A stretch of DNA of 64,000 nucleotides from Collinsella sp. (GTDB lineage: Bacteria; Actinomycetota; Coriobacteriia; Coriobacteriales; Coriobacteriaceae), in contig JAHYYI010000006.1 in assembly GCA_019425045.1 (NCBI GenBank), positions 15,299 to 79,298 on the forward strand, in the 5' to 3' direction. The notes beneath the pieces are model-generated. The model worked only from the letters and a program-made list of their open reading frames with translations, was not told the DNA's origin and did not search any database. This document shows positions 32,726 to 42,470 of the stretch, piece after piece (the stretch's first letter is position 1; each line of letters opens with the position of its first letter). Made by a program: the position numbers and the translations under genes.

Positions 32726-34729
32726 TTAGACCAGACGGGCGTTGATCGTCTTGGCGATCTCGGCGGCGTCGGTGGAACCCTTGACGGTGGCACGGAAGTC
32801 CTCGTCCATGAGCGCCTCGGCGACCTTGGACAGGATCTTGAGGTGCGTAGTGCCGGCCTGGGCACCGGGGATGAGCAGGGCGATAGCCACGTTGACGGGA
32901 GCGCCGTCCATGGTGTCCCAACCGGTCACGCCGGACTCGTCCTTGACGACGATGACGGCAGCCTCGGTAATGGCGTCGGACTTGGCATGCGGGATGGCGA
33001 AGCCCTCCATCATGCCCGTGGTGCCCTCGGACTCGCGGGCCAGGAAGGCGTTCATCACGGCGTCGGCGTCGCTGGCGATACCGGCCTTGACGGCCTGGTT
33101 GGAAACGAAGCTCAGAGCCTCGTCACGAGAAGCGAAGTCCTCGGCGACAAAGACATTCTCGACCTTCACGAAGTCGGCAGCCTCGGCCTTGGGGGCCTCG
33201 ACGGCAGCGGCCTTGGGAGCCTCAACCGGCTTGGCTGCAGGAGTGGCCTTCTGGTTCTTCTCAAAGTCGTACTTCTTGAAGGCCACGAAAAGGATGCCAC
33301 CGACCACAGCGCCGATGAGGATCGCGAGGACCCAAAGCGGACCGTTCTCGACAACGGGCAGGACCAGGAAGCCACCGTGAGGCGCCGGATCGTGAACGTT
33401 GAACATAATGGTCAGGATCGAAGCGATAGAGGAACCGAGCATCATGATGGGCATGACGGGCCAGATGTTCTTGGTCATGAACGGAATGGCGCCCTCGGTG
33501 ATGTGGGTGCAACCAAGGATGAGGTTGACGACACCGGCGTCGTGATCCTCCTGGCTGAAGTACTTCTTGCCGACAACGACGGCAAAGGTGGTGATCAGCG
33601 GCGGAACGATGCAGGCGGCGGAGACGGCAGCCATGAAGTTGGTGCCGAAGTTATAGGTATCGGTGCCAACACCGGCGGCCAGAGCCTCGGTGAGCATAGC
33701 GGTACCGGTGACGTAAGCAGCCTTGTTGACCGGGCCGCCCATGTCAAAGGCGCACATGCAGCCAATGGCAAGACCCAGGACAACGGCGCCAGAGGCGGAC
33801 AGGCCCTTGAGGAAGTCCATCATGGCGGTGTTGATGGCAGCCATGGGGCCGGAAATGCCGAGCATGACCAGGCCGACGATAGCCGTCGAGAACAGCGGGT
33901 ACAGGAAGATAGCCTTGAGGCCGTCCAGATTCTTGGGCAGACCGGCAAAGACCTTCTCGAGCAGCAAGATGACATAGCCGGCAAGGAAGCCGCCGACGAT
34001 GCCGCCCAGGAAGCCGAAGCCCACGCCGGCGCCACCGGCATCGATCATGCCGGTCTCGGCGTTAACAGGCAGGCCCTGGATGGCGATCATACCGGCAACA
34101 AAGCCGGGGACGAGCGCCGGGCGCTTGCCGATGGATTCGGCGATGTAGGCGGAAAGCACCGGAACCATAAGGTTCATGGCGATGCCGCCGATGATCTTGA
34201 GCATCGCAGCAAAGCTGTTGTAGTCAGACGCCGTCGAATCGAAGGACGTAATGCCCCACAGGAACGAGACAGCGGTCAGAACACCACCAGCAACAACGAA
34301 GACCAGCATGTGGCTGACGCCGTTCATGAGGTGCTTGTAGATGACGTGGCCGATGGACTCCTTCTCCTCGACCTCATCCTCGACATCGGCAGCGGCTGCA
34401 ACCGTGCTGTCGCCCTTGGCGGCGAGCGCGCGGTCAATCAGCTTACCGGCGGCCTCAACGGACAGGGCCTTGGAAACACCAACGGAAACCATGGGCTTAC
34501 CGGCGAAACGCTCAGCCTGGACATCCTTGTCGGCTGCGACGACGACGGCCTTGGCACCAGCGATCTCACTCTTGGTGAGCTCGTTCTCGACACCGACCTG
34601 GCCATGAGTCTCGACCTTAATGGTCAGACCGCGCTCGGCAGCTGCCTTCTCCAGCGCCTCCTTCGCCATGAAGGTGTGCGCAATGCCGGTCGGGCAACCG
34701 GTCGCGGCGATGATGTCAAACTTAGCCAT
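32726..34729 (-). CDS. fruA: Fructose PTS permease, fused EIIB-EIIC-EIIA
   Basis: It imports and phosphorylates fructose (to fructose 1-phosphate). The 667-aa protein has EIIB at 1-100 with the phospho-cysteine in AATGCPTGIAHTFMAKEAL, and EIIC at about 130-470 with many membrane segments and CAFDMGGPVNKAAY. An Ala/Pro/Lys-rich linker near 500-525 leads to EIIA at about 530-667 with the phospho-histidine in GFAIPHAKSD. The B-C-A order differs from the A-B-C order common elsewhere. ATG 34729 follows GGAGGG. A divergent RpiR gene lies 272 bp upstream. Confidence 0.95.
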   Translation of the reverse strand: MAKFDIIAATGCPTGIAHTFMAKEALEKAAAERGLTIKVETHGQVGVENELTKSEIAGAKAVVVAADKDVQAERFAGKPMVSVGVSKALSVEAAGKLIDRALAAKGDSTVAAAADVEDEVEEKESIGHVIYKHLMNGVSHMLVFVVAGGVLTAVSFLWGITSFDSTASDYNSFAAMLKIIGGIAMNLMVPVLSAYIAESIGKRPALVPGFVAGMIAIQGLPVNAETGMIDAGGAGVGFGFLGGIVGGFLAGYVILLLEKVFAGLPKNLDGLKAIFLYPLFSTAIVGLVMLGISGPMAAINTAMMDFLKGLSASGAVVLGLAIGCMCAFDMGGPVNKAAYVTGTAMLTEALAAGVGTDTYNFGTNFMAAVSAACIVPPLITTFAVVVGKKYFSQEDHDAGVVNLILGCTHITEGAIPFMTKNIWPVMPIMMLGSSIASILTIMFNVHDPAPHGGFLVLPVVENGPLWVLAILIGAVVGGILFVAFKKYDFEKNQKATPAAKPVEAPKAAAVEAPKAEAADFVKVENVFVAEDFASRDEALSFVSNQAVKAGIASDADAVMNAFLARESEGTTGMMEGFAIPHAKSDAITEAAVIVVKDESGVTGWDTMDGAPVNVAIALLIPGAQAGTTHLKILSKVAEALMDEDFRATVKGSTDAAEIAKTINARLV

Positions 34730-34876
34730 GTGTCCCTCCTTCTTGAGTACAGCGCCCGCGGGCGCTCCCCTACACGCGCTTCGATGCGCGTTTTTCCACA
34801 ACTGAAAGATACCAACCTACCGTCCGCGTGAGAAGAGCTAAGGTGCAAATCTCCGGTGAAAGGTTCTTTCATAACC

Positions 34877-34899
34877 GTAAACGGTAAGTGAAAGTTTAC
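34877..34899. promoter_or_regulatory. Candidate operator in the fruA-rpiR divergent region
   Basis: GTAAAC (34877-34882) and GTTTAC (34894-34899) form an inverted repeat; a nested GGTAA..TTACC also pairs. On the minus strand a -35 TTGCCG and a -10 TAAACT 16 bases apart would overlap this repeat, so a regulator bound here would affect fruA. RpiR is the obvious candidate. No binding evidence exists. Confidence 0.4.
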
Positions 34900-35001
34900 C
34901 ATCAACACTTGAAACGGCAAGGTGTATCTTGTAATTGAAAATGCCCGTATACTATGGCATTGCAAATCAAGCTAGTTTTTCATGCCAACCAGGAGCCATC
35001 C

Positions 35002-35859
35002 ATGACCGATAGTAGCAAGAGCGCACTTTCCCTCATTAGCACCCATCAGGGATACAGCGAGTCCGAGCAGCGCATTGTCGACTATATATTGGAGCACCAG
35101 TCCGAGGCGCCACGCCTCACGGCCGCTCAGCTCTCGCGCGCCGCCGCCACGTCCGAGGCGACCGTTTCGCGCTTCTGCCGCAAGCTTGGCTTTGGTAGCT
35201 TCCGCAGCTTTCAGTTTTCGTTGGCGAGGGATTTGGAAAGCCAGCGTAACGAGGGCCTGACTGACGAGGTCTCGCTCGACAATATGGAGCAGAGCCTCAA
35301 GAATATCCTGGCTGCCAAGGTGAGCGAGCTTAATGCGACCATCGACGGGATCGACCACGATACGCTGGCGGCTGTTGTGCATGCCCTTAAGCATGCAGGG
35401 GTTATTGAGTTTGCAGCTGTGGGCAATACGAACGCGGTCGCGCTCGATGCGACGTTTAAGTTTTCGCAGCTGGGCCTGCGCTGCATGGCGAGCACCATTA
35501 GCGAGACATCAATCGGCTTTGCGCTCACGTTACGCCCGGGTGACGTCATCGTGCTTATCTCAAACTCCGGCAAATCGCGCCGATTGAATCGCATGGCAAA
35601 AGCGGCTCGCAACTGCGGCGCAACCGTAGTCGTCATCAGCAGTGACAGCAAATCCCCACTCGCGCGCCTGGCAGACTACACTTTTAATACCGTCAACCAC
35701 GAAGCGCTGCTGACGACAGGCGACTTTGCGTTCTCTAAGATCAGCGCTACGATGATCATCGAAGTCATCTACAACTTCCTGCTGCCCGAGATTGAAGACG
35801 CCCGCGAGCATATCAGCTACTACGAGGAGCTCATCCAGCCGGACAAGGTCGTTGAGTAA
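35002..35859 (+). CDS. RpiR-family sugar-phosphate-responsive regulator
   Basis: The 285-aa protein has an N-terminal RpiR helix-turn-helix (ISTHQGYSESEQRIVDYIL, LSRAAATSEATVSRFCRKLGFGSFRSF) and a C-terminal SIS sugar-isomerase domain (VIEFAAVGNTNAVALDA, DVIVLISNSGKSRRLNRMAKAA) that binds sugar phosphates. ATG 35002 has AGGAG upstream; an earlier ATG at 34954 lacks one. It is divergent from fruA and probably senses a fructose-derived phosphate to control the PTS genes. Confidence 0.9.
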   Translation: MTDSSKSALSLISTHQGYSESEQRIVDYILEHQSEAPRLTAAQLSRAAATSEATVSRFCRKLGFGSFRSFQFSLARDLESQRNEGLTDEVSLDNMEQSLKNILAAKVSELNATIDGIDHDTLAAVVHALKHAGVIEFAAVGNTNAVALDATFKFSQLGLRCMASTISETSIGFALTLRPGDVIVLISNSGKSRRLNRMAKAARNCGATVVVISSDSKSPLARLADYTFNTVNHEALLTTGDFAFSKISATMIIEVIYNFLLPEIEDAREHISYYEELIQPDKVVE

Positions 35860-35867
35860 AACGCGTA

Positions 35868-35900
35868 GTGGGACAAAAATTTCAGTCTATTTTGTCCCAC
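35868..35900. repeat. REP-like palindrome, GTGGGACAAAA family
   Basis: GTGGGACAAAA (35868-35878) and TTTTGTCCCAC (35890-35900) form an 11-bp perfect stem. It sits between the convergent ends of rpiR and recN and could end both transcripts; A/T tracts lie inside the stem rather than after it. Confidence 0.7.
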
Positions 35901-35918
35901 CAACACCGCTGATACGAT

Positions 35919-37547
35919 CTAGCCTCGAGCTTCTTCAAGCATCTGTTTGGCGTGCGCCAGGCTTGCCTCGGACTGATCGCCGCTCAACATGCGGGCGATC
36001 TCGGCGGTACGCGCTTCGCCGGTTACCTCGTCCAAATGCGTCTGGGGAACATCGCCCGGTTCCTTACTGACAACATAATGCTTGTCGGCCATGACGGCGA
36101 CCTGCGCCAAGTGGGTTACGACAATCACCTGATGCGTAGCGGCGAGATCTGCCAGCACGCCCGCGAGCGCACGCGCCGTGGAGCCACCGACACCAGCATC
36201 GACCTCGTCAAACACCAGCGTATCGACACCGTCCGCGTTACCGAGGACAACCTTGCTTGCCAGCATGACGCGGCTGAGCTCGCCGCCCGACGCAATGCGG
36301 CGCAGGGGGCGTGGCGTCAAGCCGGCACCGCTGCGGTATAGCAGCTCGTAACTCGAAGGACCAACCGGCGTCCACTCAGCACGGGGAAGATCGCGCGACT
36401 CCCAGACGAGCTCGGCACTACCCATCTCCAGGCGAGCCATCTGGCGGCCAACCTCGTGACAGAAGCGCGGGGCCGCCGTATTGCGAGCGCGCTTAAGCGC
36501 CTTGGCGGCAGCAAACAGTTCGTGCTCCGCCGCGCCAAGCGCTTCACGCGCCATTTTGATCTGTTCATCGCCATTATCAACCAGCGAAAGCAGCTCTTGC
36601 GAGCGATCACGCATGGCAAAAACATCGTCCATGGTCGGACCCCACTGACGCAGCAGGCCCTTGAGGTCGGAATACCGCTCGCGCATGCGAGCGAGCTCGC
36701 GCGGGTCGAAGGCGACCCCATCGCGATAGGCGCGCAGCTCGTTGGCACAATCCTCAAGCGAGATGCAGGCATCCGAAAGCGTCTCGGCAATGTCGCCCAG
36801 TTTGCGATCGACGGTAGCCATTCGGGAAAGCTCTGCCACGGCGCTGTTCACGGCATCGAGCGCTCCCCCTTCGGCGGCAAGCGATGCATGGGCATCGTTA
36901 GCTGTGGCAACCAGTACCTCGGCATGTTCGGAGCGCGGCAGCAATTCCTCGAGTTCCTCATACTCGCCCGGCTTAGGGTCGACCTCGCCGATGCGCTCGA
37001 GGGCAAAGCGCGCCTCCTCGACACGACTCCCCTGCGCACGCGAGGCCTCCTCAACGCGACGGACCTCCTTGGCAGCCGCGCGCGAGGCTTTAAAGCAAGT
37101 ACGGTAGTGCTCGAGTGCCTCGAGCGCAGAGCGCCCCGCCCAGGCATCGACCATGGCAACGTGATGCGCCGGGTCGAGGAGGCGCTGGTGCTCGTGCTGA
37201 CCGCACAGATCCATCATCACGCCGACGCGCTCCGAAAGCTCGCGCACGCTGGCGATGCGGCCGTCAATCCTCACGCGGCTGCGGCCCTCGGCAGAAAGGC
37301 TGCGCTGGACCGTGAAGCCCTCCGTGTCGTGCGGGCCGTCAAACAGGCGTGCCTCGACGCTCGCCAGCGCCTCGCCCTCGCGCACCGTCGACGAATCCGC
37401 ACGCTCGCCCAAAATAAGCTTAAGGGCCGAGAGCAGCGCGGTCTTGCCGGCGCCGGTCTCGCCTGTCAGGACAGTCAGGCCGGCACTCGGCACCAGCGTC
37501 GCCTCACGAATGAGTGCAATGTTAGAAACCTGCAGCTCATCGATCAT
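35919..37547 (-). CDS. recN: DNA repair protein RecN
   Basis: RecN is an SMC-like ATPase acting in double-strand break repair. The 542-aa protein has Walker A LTGETGAGKTALLSAL near the N terminus, a central coiled-coil region, the signature RIASGGELSRVMLA and Walker B TLVFDEVDAGVGG, followed by VVTHLAQVAVMAD. Its start overlaps nadK by 11 bp. Confidence 0.96.
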   Translation of the reverse strand: MIDELQVSNIALIREATLVPSAGLTVLTGETGAGKTALLSALKLILGERADSSTVREGEALASVEARLFDGPHDTEGFTVQRSLSAEGRSRVRIDGRIASVRELSERVGVMMDLCGQHEHQRLLDPAHHVAMVDAWAGRSALEALEHYRTCFKASRAAAKEVRRVEEASRAQGSRVEEARFALERIGEVDPKPGEYEELEELLPRSEHAEVLVATANDAHASLAAEGGALDAVNSAVAELSRMATVDRKLGDIAETLSDACISLEDCANELRAYRDGVAFDPRELARMRERYSDLKGLLRQWGPTMDDVFAMRDRSQELLSLVDNGDEQIKMAREALGAAEHELFAAAKALKRARNTAAPRFCHEVGRQMARLEMGSAELVWESRDLPRAEWTPVGPSSYELLYRSGAGLTPRPLRRIASGGELSRVMLASKVVLGNADGVDTLVFDEVDAGVGGSTARALAGVLADLAATHQVIVVTHLAQVAVMADKHYVVSKEPGDVPQTHLDEVTGEARTAEIARMLSGDQSEASLAHAKQMLEEARG

Positions 37548-38397
37548 GACGGACTCCGTAGAATACGCGGCTCACCGAGTTGTAAAAACTCTCGGGGCCG
37601 TAGTCGAGCAGCAGCACATCGCCTGGGCCTCGGCGCACGGCCACGCTCTCGACCGTGCCGTCGCAGGTAATAAACTGTCCATCGATAGCGATCGCCGGAA
37701 CGCTCGGGCGATCATCGGACATAAAGATTTCGACGACATCACTCGGCGAAGTCAAGAAGGCACGGGCCTGAATGGTGTGCGGCGCAATGGGTACGCAGAC
37801 CATACCCGTATAGTCGGGGCTCACAATGGGGCCACCGGCACTGAGCGCGTACCCCGTAGAACCAGTCGCCGTGGACACGACCACGCCGTCGCCACGCAGT
37901 CGATCGATATGGTGGCCCGACACCGTGATGTCGAACTCAACCATATCGGACAGGGGGCCGCGCGTGAGCGCCATGTCGTTGAGGGCGAACGTGCGCACGA
38001 CATCCTTCGTGCCATCGTCGCGCACGGACACGATATCCGCGGCGATGGTGGCGCGACGGCTCACGTGCAGCTCGCCGGAAAGGGCGTCGCTCACGACCTG
38101 CAGAATGTCGCGCTCCTCGGGGCTCGCAGCAGTTAAAAAGCCCAGGTGACCATAGGAAAGACCGAGGATAGGAATCTCGCGATGGTTGAGGATGCGGGCA
38201 GCGCGCAGCAACGTACCGTCGCCGCCGAGCGTAATGACCAGATCGGAGCCGTCAATATCAGGCGTGCTTTGAATCTTCGATCGCTGGTCGGCAGCCCATG
38301 CGACCTCATAGCCCTGGCGCGTCAGCCAAAGCTCGAGCATCAGGCCGCTCTCAACCGCCTCTTGCTTGTAGTAATTGGGAACCAGAAAGACCTTCAT
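37537..38397 (-). CDS. nadK: NAD kinase
   Basis: It phosphorylates NAD to NADP. The 286-aa protein has the catalytic LVITLGGDGTLLRAARI motif, GLSYGHLGFL, and the second signature DGVVVSTATGSTGYALSAGGPIV. It overlaps tlyA (ATGA) upstream and recN downstream, a gene order common in Actinobacteria and Firmicutes. Confidence 0.96.
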   Translation of the reverse strand: MKVFLVPNYYKQEAVESGLMLELWLTRQGYEVAWAADQRSKIQSTPDIDGSDLVITLGGDGTLLRAARILNHREIPILGLSYGHLGFLTAASPEERDILQVVSDALSGELHVSRRATIAADIVSVRDDGTKDVVRTFALNDMALTRGPLSDMVEFDITVSGHHIDRLRGDGVVVSTATGSTGYALSAGGPIVSPDYTGMVCVPIAPHTIQARAFLTSPSDVVEIFMSDDRPSVPAIAIDGQFITCDGTVESVAVRRGPGDVLLLDYGPESFYNSVSRVFYGVRHDR

Positions 38398-39206
38398 AGC
38401 GTTGCAGCTTTCTCGCTCAAAACCGATACCTGGAATTGCAGCTCGTCTTGCGTGCGGTCGCCGGGGTCAAATCTCGTGCCGTACAGGAAAAACTCAACGT
38501 TTCCCTTGGCACCATGAATGGGCGACACGCACACATCGACCGGGAACAGCCCCTTGGCAGCAAAGAGTTCAACTGCCGCAACGAGTGTATCGCGGCGCAC
38601 GGCGGGATCGGTCACAATGCCGCCCTCACCCACCAGCGCCGCCGGAGCCTCAAACTGCGGCTTTACAAGCGTGCAGAATGCACCCGTAGGCGCCAGGCAC
38701 GCCAGCACCGCATCGATAATGTTCGCGATGCTGGTAAACGAGACATCACACACAGCCAGGTCGATGGCGCCGGCATAGCCAAGCTCAGGCAGCTGCGTCA
38801 CGTTTGTGCGCTCATGCAGCGTCACGCGATCGTCCTGACGTAACGACCAATCGAACTGGGCGCGACCAACGTCCACCGAGACAACGGTCGCAGCTCCGCG
38901 CTTGAGCAGGCAATCGGTAAAGCCGCCGGTAGAGCAGCCCACATCCAGACAGGCAAGGCCCGTCGGATTGATACCAAACGTATCAAGCGCGCCTTCGAGC
39001 TTAAGACCGCCGCGGCCAACATAGGGAATGCGCCCCTTCACGTGCAACGGCAGGCCCGGGGTCACCTTAAGGCCCGGCGAAGTCAAGCGCTCGCCGCCAC
39101 TCGAGACCAAGCCAGCCATAAGAGTGCGAAGGGCATCCGCGCGATCGGCGCAGATGCCCTGTGAAATCAGTTCGTCATCAAGACGCACGCGTTTCATGAA
39201 TGCCAT
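38394..39206 (-). CDS. tlyA: TlyA family rRNA 2'-O-methyltransferase
   Basis: TlyA proteins 2'-O-methylate rRNA and affect capreomycin sensitivity. The roughly 270-aa protein has an N-terminal S4 RNA-binding domain (RVRLDDELISQGICADRADALRTL) and an FtsJ-like methyltransferase domain (GLACLDVGCSTGGFTDCLL, DLAVCDVSFTS, LVKPQFEA). ATG 39206 is used; a TTG one codon earlier and an ATG at 39197 are alternatives, none with a strong Shine-Dalgarno. Confidence 0.93.
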   Translation of the reverse strand: MAFMKRVRLDDELISQGICADRADALRTLMAGLVSSGGERLTSPGLKVTPGLPLHVKGRIPYVGRGGLKLEGALDTFGINPTGLACLDVGCSTGGFTDCLLKRGAATVVSVDVGRAQFDWSLRQDDRVTLHERTNVTQLPELGYAGAIDLAVCDVSFTSIANIIDAVLACLAPTGAFCTLVKPQFEAPAALVGEGGIVTDPAVRRDTLVAAVELFAAKGLFPVDVCVSPIHGAKGNVEFFLYGTRFDPGDRTQDELQFQVSVLSEKAATL

Positions 39207-39232
39207 CAACCAATCGTATCCGGAGATGCGGC

Positions 39233-39472
39233 CTAGCTATCCTGGGATTCGTTTGCCGCATCCTCATCGTATTCCTGCTCGAGCTTGTCGGCCTCACGCG
39301 GCGTCAGCTCAAACTTGTCGACCATGTCGACCGCACGGGAGCCCAGCTCAATCGCCTCGTCAAACAAATCGAGCGAACGCTCCAAGGACGTATCCTTAGA
39401 GCGAACGGTAGCTATGATCTGGTCCAAGCGGTCCGAAATCTCGTCGAAGTTGCGGACGGAACCCTCTGGCAT
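39233..39472 (-). CDS. xseB: Exodeoxyribonuclease VII small subunit
   Basis: The 79-aa helical protein has the XseB pattern: an N-terminal FDEISDRLDQIIATV segment followed by SLERSLDLFDEAIELG. The C-terminal end is acidic. It pairs with XseA, which is not in the window. It lies 2 bp from the nusB stop. Confidence 0.88.
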   Translation of the reverse strand: MPEGSVRNFDEISDRLDQIIATVRSKDTSLERSLDLFDEAIELGSRAVDMVDKFELTPREADKLEQEYDEDAANESQDS

Positions 39473-39474
39473 GG

Positions 39475-40068
39475 CTACTCCTCGACGGTACCGGTCTCGG
39501 CCTCGGCGACCTCAGCAGCGTCCACGTCCTCGGACAGCACGCCAGTCTCGGCCTGGGCAACCGCAACCTTTGCGGCAGCCTCGGCAGCCTGTGCCTCCTC
39601 GCGAGCGCGATCTTCGGCCAGCAGCTCCTGGTATAGGTCCTCGCCCGGCAGCTCCTCGCTGCGAGCGATCTTACCCAGCACGCCGTTGACGAACGACGCG
39701 GACTGGTCGGTGCCATAGGCCTTGGCAAGCTCGACGGCCTCGTTAATCACGATGGCGTCAGAGACCTCCTCGTCGGTGAGGAAACGCATCTCGTAAACGG
39801 CGATACGCAGCAGATTACGGTCGGCGCCGGGCATGCGCATAAGATCCCAGTTCTTGGCAACGGAGCGCAGAGCACAGTCGATGCGGTCGATATGCTCGTA
39901 GGCACCTCGGCACAGCTCCAGCGCATAGGGATCGAGGGGACCCTTCGAGATCAGGAAATCACCCTCGAGGACGCGCTCGAGCGGGCTGTCCGTGGCCTCG
40001 GCCTGGAACAGAAGCTGAAGCGCCTGACTGCGGGCAAGAGTTCGCCCGCGATAAACCTTAAGGCTCAA
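39475..40068 (-). CDS. nusB: Transcription antitermination factor NusB
   Basis: NusB with NusE/S10 supports antitermination of rRNA operons. Residues 1-140 match the family (GRTLARSQALQLLFQAE, LLRIAVYEMRFL, VINEAVELAKAYG, FVNGVLGKIA). A C-terminal tail of about 55 Ala/Glu-rich residues is extra. The start is TTG 40068, supported by AAGGAG six bases upstream. Confidence 0.93.
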   Translation of the reverse strand: MSLKVYRGRTLARSQALQLLFQAEATDSPLERVLEGDFLISKGPLDPYALELCRGAYEHIDRIDCALRSVAKNWDLMRMPGADRNLLRIAVYEMRFLTDEEVSDAIVINEAVELAKAYGTDQSASFVNGVLGKIARSEELPGEDLYQELLAEDRAREEAQAAEAAAKVAVAQAETGVLSEDVDAAEVAEAETGTVEE

Positions 40069-40071
40069 AGG

Positions 40072-40434
40072 TTACTCCTTGGGGAAAACGAGGCCGTCGA
40101 TGCAAACGTCAACACGCTCAACCTCAACGCCAACCTGGGCATCGATGGCGGCGACCACGGCAGCGCGAACGGCCTCGGCGAGTTTCTTGAACGGATAGCC
40201 AAAGAACACCACGACACGCACGGTGAGTGCGAGCTTGTCGCCGACGACCTCGGCCTCGACCGCCGGCTCGGAAGCCGGGGCCTTGGACGAGAGCATCATG
40301 GAGACAAGGTTGGTGGCAAGGTCCTTGACGCCAACGGAGGCGATGCCCTCGACATCGGACACGGCGCGCGAGACGATGGCGGTCAGAACATCGGGCGAAA
40401 TGCCGATGCCGTCAATCTTGATTTCCTGGGGCAT
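40072..40434 (-). CDS. Asp23/Gls24 family envelope stress protein
   Basis: The 120-aa protein fits the Asp23/Gls24 (DUF322) family: GIGISPDVLTAIVSRAVSDVEGIASVG, VDVRVVVFFGYPFKKLAEAVRAAV and the ending VERVDVCIDGLVFPKE. Members are linked to envelope stress in Gram-positive bacteria. It is often found between efp and nusB, as here. Confidence 0.88.
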   Translation of the reverse strand: MPQEIKIDGIGISPDVLTAIVSRAVSDVEGIASVGVKDLATNLVSMMLSSKAPASEPAVEAEVVGDKLALTVRVVVFFGYPFKKLAEAVRAAVVAAIDAQVGVEVERVDVCIDGLVFPKE

Positions 40435-40458
40435 GAGTCCTCCTAGAAAAGTTGGTTG

Positions 40459-41022
40459 CTAGACGCGGGAGACGAACTTGCCGTCGCGGGTGTCAACCTT
40501 GATGACCTCGCCCTCGTTGAGGTACATGGGGACCTGGATGACGGCACCGGTGTCGATCGTGGCCGGCTTGGTGGAACCCTGGACAGTGTCGCCCTTAAAG
40601 CCCGGGTCGGTCTGGACGATGGTGGTCTCGATGAACATCGGCGGGGTCACGCCCATGAGCTCATCGTCGGCGAAGAGCAGCTGGCAGATGTCGTTCTCGC
40701 GCAGCCACTTGGAGTTCTCGCCCACCATGTCCTCGGGAACGGGAACCTGCTCATAGGACTCGTTGTCCATGAAGATGTAGTCGGTGCCATCGTTGTAGAG
40801 GTACTGGAACTCACGGGTGGTGAGCATGACGCTCTCGAACTTGGTGCCGGCGTTGCAGGTGTTCTCGACGACGCGGCCGCTCTTGATGTCGCGGGTCTTG
40901 TAGCGCACAAACGCGCCGCCCTTGCCGGGCTTGACATGCTGGAACTCGACGATGGTGTAGACCTTGTCCTTAATGCGGAGACCGAGGCCGTTCTTGAAGT
41001 CGGCGGTAGAAATGGTAGGCAT
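40459..41022 (-). CDS. efp: Elongation factor P
   Basis: EF-P relieves ribosome stalling at polyproline. The 187-aa protein has the three beta-barrel domains and the tip loop HVKPGKGGAF with Lys34 at the position modified in other bacteria; no modification enzyme is visible nearby. ATG 41022 follows AAAGG. Confidence 0.95.
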   Translation of the reverse strand: MPTISTADFKNGLGLRIKDKVYTIVEFQHVKPGKGGAFVRYKTRDIKSGRVVENTCNAGTKFESVMLTTREFQYLYNDGTDYIFMDNESYEQVPVPEDMVGENSKWLRENDICQLLFADDELMGVTPPMFIETTIVQTDPGFKGDTVQGSTKPATIDTGAVIQVPMYLNEGEVIKVDTRDGKFVSRV

Positions 41023-41127
41023 AGCGACCTTTCTTGTTATGGGCAGAACGCACAAGCGTCCAAATTACATACGAGCGAAATTATACACTTGCAGACGGCG
41101 CCTGCGGCGAGCGCATAAAAAGAGAAC

Positions 41128-41159
41128 GCGGGGCGTCCGAATCGATCCAGACGCCCCGC
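41128..41159 (-). terminator. GC-rich hairpin upstream of efp, probable terminator for pepP
   Basis: GCGGGGCGTC and GACGCCCCGC pair across a 12-base loop. On the minus strand GTTCTCTTTTTATG follows, a moderate T-run. It lies downstream of pepP and upstream of efp on the same strand. Confidence 0.65.
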
Positions 41160-41168
41160 CCCACAAAA

Positions 41169-41199
41169 GTAGATTTTAAGGCATGTCCCAAAAATCTAC
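41169..41199. repeat. REP-like palindrome, GTAGATTTT family
   Basis: GTAGATTTT (41169-41177) and AAAATCTAC (41191-41199) flank a GGCATGTCCC loop. On the minus strand it reads GTAGATTTTTGGGACATGCC and then TTTTG after the stem, so it could also terminate pepP. The GGGAC core recalls the other repeat families of the window. Confidence 0.6.
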
Positions 41200-41208
41200 C
41201 GAGGTGTT

Positions 41209-42339
41209 TTAGCAATCGATGACGTGGAGGTCATGCGGGGTCTTGGTGAAAGGCTCGTAGCCGTTCTCGGTGACCACGCCGTAGTCCTCCAAGCGCACGC
41301 CGCCCACGCCGGGCAGGTACACGCCGGGCTCCATGGTGATAACAGAACCGACCTCGATGATGTTCTTGCTGCGGTTGAAGTTGGGCAGCTCGTGGATGTC
41401 GATGCCCACGCCGTGGCCCAGACCATGGTTGTAGTAATCGCCATAGCCGGCATCGCCGATGATCTTCTTGGAAAGCTTGAAAATGTCGTTGCCCTCGACG
41501 CCCGGATGGATAGCGGCGACGCACTCCTCGTGCGTACGGCGCACGAGCGCGTACAGGTCGAGCTGCTCCTGGGTAGGCTCGCCCATCACGACGGTGCGCG
41601 TCATGTCAGAACGATAATCGCAGTAGCCCGCGCCGTAATCCATGAGGACGAAGTCGCCCTTCTCGATCACGCGGTCGCTCGGCACGGCATGCGGGTTGGC
41701 GGTGTTGGGACCGCTCGCCACAATAGAGCCAAAGGCCAAGCTGTCGGCGCCGTTGGCGAACATAAAATTCTCGAGCTCGTTGCGGACCTGCTTCTCGGTC
41801 ATACCGGGCTTGATAAAGCCGAGCATGTGCTGGAAGGCAGCATCGGTGATCGACTGCGCATGGCGCATGAGCTCGATTTCCTCGGCGTCCTTGATGGCGC
41901 GCATCTTGCGAATGTCGTCATGCATCAGCGGCAGCATGCAGGCTACAGAACGATCCTCCAGGCCACGCTGAATACCCTGGTAGAAGTTGATCTGCATGTC
42001 GTCCTCGACAGCGCAGACGCGGCACTTGTTGGCCGCGATCTTGCCGGCGACCCAACCGGGGATGGTACCCTCGTCCATGTCGTAGACCCAAGGGCTGCCG
42101 GCGGGCGTGTTCTCCTCAAAGCTGTTGAGGTAGCGCGAGTCGGTATGGAACAGGCACTGGTCAGCCGTAATAAACGCCGCGTGCGGGAACTCGAAGGTGT
42201 AATCGAAGACGCCCTTCACGCCCGTAAGCCAACGAAGATTGGCCTCGTCGCGCACCACGATAGCGTCGTAGCCGCGCTCGGCCATCAGGGCACGGACACG
42301 CTCGATACGACCGGCAGGACCGGCAGCAAACTCAGACAT
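41209..42339 (-). CDS. pepP: Xaa-Pro aminopeptidase (M24 family)
   Basis: It removes N-terminal residues before proline. The 376-aa protein has an N-terminal creatinase-like domain and the C-terminal pita-bread domain with the metal ligands in order: [16 protein letters not shown] (two Asp), [14 protein letters not shown] (His), [12 protein letters not shown] (Glu) and [13 protein letters not shown] (Glu). It stands upstream of efp, a common pairing because both deal with proline-rich proteins. Confidence 0.93.
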   Translation of the reverse strand: MSEFAAGPAGRIERVRALMAERGYDAIVVRDEANLRWLTGVKGVFDYTFEFPHAAFITADQCLFHTDSRYLNSFEENTPAGSPWVYDMDEGTIPGWVAGKIAANKCRVCAVEDDMQINFYQGIQRGLEDRSVACMLPLMHDDIRKMRAIKDAEEIELMRHAQSITDAAFQHMLGFIKPGMTEKQVRNELENFMFANGADSLAFGSIVASGPNTANPHAVPSDRVIEKGDFVLMDYGAGYCDYRSDMTRTVVMGEPTQEQLDLYALVRRTHEECVAAIHPGVEGNDIFKLSKKIIGDAGYGDYYNHGLGHGVGIDIHELPNFNRSKNIIEVGSVITMEPGVYLPGVGGVRLEDYGVVTENGYEPFTKTPHDLHVIDC

Positions 42340-42470
42340 GCAGATTCCTTTCTTGTTGCCTCTATAAAGACGGGATGGGTCTCAACCGAACGACGGAATC
42401 GCATACGATCCGCAACCGATTAAAACCCGCCCCTCAACATGATACGAAAGACGATGGAAGTCAATAAATC

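Noticed and set aside
32651..34831. 726-codon open frame opposite fruA
   Set aside because: Shadow of the fused fructose PTS gene; rich in Gly/Asp/Val repeats typical of the complement strand of GC-rich genes.
42340..42470. Candidate pepP promoter with TTGACT and TATCAT
   Set aside because: The spacer is only 14 bases, too short for a normal sigma70 promoter.
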